From positions 34,691 to 42,276 of the forward strand of contig DKGY01000054.1 in assembly GCA_002453475.1 (NCBI GenBank): a DNA stretch of 7,586 nucleotides, read 5' to 3'. The stretch comes from Clostridium sp. UBA6758. Its GTDB lineage: Bacteria > Bacillota > Clostridia > Clostridiales > Clostridiaceae. The number at the start of each line of letters is the position of its first letter. The first letter of the stretch is position 1. The translations under genes and the position numbers were made by a program. A model generated the notes under the pieces. The model was not told where the DNA came from and made no database searches. It worked only from the letters and a program-made list of their open reading frames with translations. Below are positions 5,796-7,586 of this stretch, piece by piece.

Positions 5796-7100
5796 TTAAT
5801 TATGATTTCTTATTATCTTTCTCATATCTCCCACCATATAAAGGGAGCCAGATATAACTAGTAAAGTATCTTCATCACAATAAGAAAGAGCCTTACTGTA
5901 AGCTTCTTCGTAATCCATAATAGCTTCACATTCTCTATTGCAAAGATTAATCTTCTCTTTTAAATCTTCACATAGCTCAGCTCTCTCACTATGAGGAGTT
6001 ACAGCTATAATTTTTTCAGCTTTAGGACATATTATATTTATCATTTCATCTACTTGTTTATCTGCTAAAATCCCTATTATTAATATTAGCTTTTTATAAT
6101 TAAAATAAATTTCTATACTTTCAGCTAACTTCTTTATACCATCAATGTTATGAGCACCATCAATTACTACTAAAGGATTTCTTTTCATTATTTCTAATCT
6201 ACCTGGCCATTTAACTTGAGATAAGCCGCTTATTATACTTTCCTTTGTAATATTAACTCCAAGATCTATTAGAGCTTCACAACTATTTATAACAACATTA
6301 CAATTTTGAACTTGATATGTTCCTAAAAGTGATCATTTAACATCATAACTGTCTTTTTCTGTTATAACATTTAATTTTTGAACCACAGTATTATCCTTAC
6401 AATCTCCAACTTTAACTAAAGACGCATTTTCCATTTTTACCTTTATAAGTGGCGAATTTTTTTCTTTACAAATGTTCTCTATGACTTTAATCACTTTATC
6501 TTCCTGTGGATATAAAACTACTGGAATATTACTTTTTATGATTCCACCCTTTTCAAAAGCAATCTCTTCTAAGGTATTTCCTAAAATATTCATATGATCA
6601 TAGCTTATAGAGCCAATTATAGATAAGATTGGAGTTATAACATTAGTAGAGTCTAGTCTTCCTCCAAGACCTACTTCTACAACAACAAAATCAGCTTTCA
6701 TTTTATAAAAATATAAAAATCCTGCACAGGTTATTATCTCAAACTCAGTAGGATTACCATAACCTAAAGTAGTTACTTCTTCAACGGCTCTAGAGATATC
6801 TGTAACTATACTCGCTAAGTCTTCCTTCGGAATATTATTATTATTTATTTGTATACGCTCTTCAAACTCTTCTATGTAAGGAGATATATAGCATCCTACT
6901 TTATACCCACTATGTATTAATATCTTGGTAATCATTGCTGTGGTTGAGCCTTTACCATTAGTGCCTGCCACATGGATAGTTTTAATTTTCTTATGTGGAT
7001 CTCCAAGGAGTTCTAGTATCTTTTCTGTTCTTTCTAACCCTAGTTTACTTCCGAACTTAGCCGTATCTTTTATATAGTTAATAGCTTCAGTATAATTCAT
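5796..7100 (-). pseudogene. folC: Bifunctional dihydrofolate synthase/folylpolyglutamate synthase interrupted by an in-frame TGA
   Basis: FolC adds glutamate to dihydropteroate and extends the polyglutamate tail of folates in the cytosol. Read through, the gene gives 434 codons, the normal family length. N-terminal motifs are HVAGTNGKGSTT (43-54, ATP P-loop), SPYIEEFEERI (73-83), EVGLGGRLDSTNVI (142-155), SYDHM (166-170) and EKGGIIK (183-189). Codon 256 is TGA (6333-6335), just before the conserved LLGTYQVQN segment. The same frame then stays open for 178 codons and keeps GRLE, the C-terminal-domain motif IDGAHNIDG and the GSLYMVGD ending. The truncated product of 255 residues would lack the C-terminal domain. 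An internal ATG at 6188 has no good ribosome site. The true start has AGGAGG at 7107-7112. Nonsense mutation, sequencing error or readthrough cannot be told apart here. Confidence 0.88.
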
Positions 7101-7134
7101 AATAAGCCTCCTGAATTCTAATTTCTCATAACCT

Positions 7135-7163
7135 ATTTTACATCATTACATATCCATACTCAA
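7135..7163 (-). promoter_or_regulatory. folC: Candidate proximal promoter for folC
   Basis: On the minus strand TTGAGT (7158-7163) and TAAAAT (7135-7140) are 17 bp apart, placing a start near 7128 and leaving about 28 nt before the folC ATG. The matches are 4/6 and 5/6. Confidence 0.4.
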
Positions 7164-7273
7164 CTATGCCATACTAATAATTCTCAATATATTACAACTT
7201 ATTCTAATCTTCTTATTTCTTATGACTATAGCTTATTTACTCAGTTAAAAGTACTAAGGATTAATATTCAAGC

Positions 7274-7302
7274 ATTATATTGGTTAGTTAAGGTTATTTA
7301 AA
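7274..7302 (-). promoter_or_regulatory. folC: Candidate distal promoter for folC, abutting the valS terminator
   Basis: TTTAAA (7297-7302) and a perfect TATAAT (7274-7279) are 17 bp apart on the minus strand. The -35 overlaps the T tract of the valS terminator. This would give a leader of about 165 nt. In the 321-bp gap between folC and valS (7101-7421) I see these two promoters and the terminator, and no gene. Confidence 0.4.
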
Positions 7303-7362
7303 AAGGATATCTACAAAGCATAAAACTATAAATATATAGTCTATATGCTTTTAGATATCCTT
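7300..7362 (-). terminator. Long bulged hairpin terminator of valS
   Basis: Three stacked stems pair 7303-7313 with 7352-7362 (11 bp), 7315-7322 with 7344-7351 (8 bp) and 7325-7330 with 7335-7340 (6 bp), closing on a 4-nt loop. On the minus strand the stem runs into five T residues (7304-7300), so it works for valS, whose stop lies 59 bp upstream. The plus strand lacks a T run. Terminators with a 60-nt stem are unusually long, though the fit is good. Confidence 0.8.
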
Positions 7363-7421
7363 ATCTTTAATAATTAATCAATAATAAAGCTAATTTTTCA
7401 GATAGAATTTTTAAGTATTCA

Positions 7422-7586
7422 TTATTGTAACTTCTCTATACTTTCTAATACTGAATTGTACATTTCTCTGTATTTTTCACCTTTAGCTTTTTCTTCTTCT
7501 ACAACTTCAGCTGGAGCTTTAGAAACAAACCTCTCATTAGCAAGTTTTTTCTCAACTCTTTCTATTTCTCCTTGTAGTTTAGCTTT
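7422..7586 (-). CDS. valS: Valyl-tRNA synthetase, C-terminal 54 residues (partial)
   Basis: The frame enters from the right edge and ends at TAA (7424-7422). The visible sequence is the ValS C-terminal coiled-coil arm: LQGEIERVEKKLANERF followed by the family signature VSKAPAEVVEEEKAKGEKY and a final helix ending SIEKLQ. This arm helps bind tRNA-Val; the catalytic domain with HIGH and KMSKS lies outside the window. The highly conserved SKAP-VVEEE-K pattern makes the assignment confident despite the short length. valS lies upstream of folC in the same orientation, but the long hairpin between them and the promoters after it suggest that they are mostly separate transcripts. Confidence 0.93.
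   Translation of the reverse strand, partial: KAKLQGEIERVEKKLANERFVSKAPAEVVEEEKAKGEKYREMYNSVLESIEKLQ

Noticed and set aside
5796..6188. C-terminal folC piece as an independent small gene
   Set aside because: Its ATG falls mid-domain without a good ribosome site, and the frame is continuous with upstream folC apart from the TGA.
7101..7300. T-box leader linked to valS
   Set aside because: valS is transcribed towards this gap, so its leader lies outside the window; no T-box consensus was seen here for folC.

Overview
The window looks like a chromosomal core segment of a Clostridium-type Firmicute. The DNA is very A+T rich (I estimate about 30% G+C). Shine-Dalgarno sites are strong AGGAGG or AAAGGAG types. 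Several proteins belong to families typical of Clostridia: a DUF4364 winged-helix protein, a tandem OB-fold SSB-like protein, a PdaB-like deacetylase and DapH of the acetylase diaminopimelate route. I saw no phage, transposon, CRISPR or tRNA/rRNA sequence.

Layout from left to right. Positions 1-777 (minus) hold the N-terminal two thirds of a class I PLP aminotransferase, which runs off the left edge. It lies 19 bp downstream of a BtuR/CobA-type corrinoid adenosyltransferase (797-1336, minus), probably as one operon. Divergent from these is dapH (1559-2269, plus), which ends in a strong 15-bp hairpin terminator that may also serve the convergent SSB-like gene (2345-3079, minus). A polysaccharide deacetylase (3314-4078, minus) follows, divergent from a DUF4364 regulator-like gene (4243-4767, plus). 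A cysteine-rich YncE-type beta-propeller (4817-5701, minus) comes next, then folC (5796-7100, minus), which carries one in-frame TGA. The window closes with a long valS terminator hairpin and the last 54 codons of valS (7422-7586, minus).

How the genes work together: dapH and the aminotransferase could supply two successive steps of the N-acetyl route to diaminopimelate (peptidoglycan and lysine), with the deacetylase acting later on finished peptidoglycan. The remaining genes are housekeeping (valS, folC, corrinoid adenosylation) or of unknown role.

Most notable observations: folC is full length and otherwise intact but is interrupted at codon 256 by an in-frame TGA, pointing to a recent nonsense mutation, a sequence error or readthrough. 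The propeller protein has 15 cysteines in 294 residues. The SSB-like protein has two OB folds and no canonical SSB tail. I did not find a clearly new multi-gene system here.
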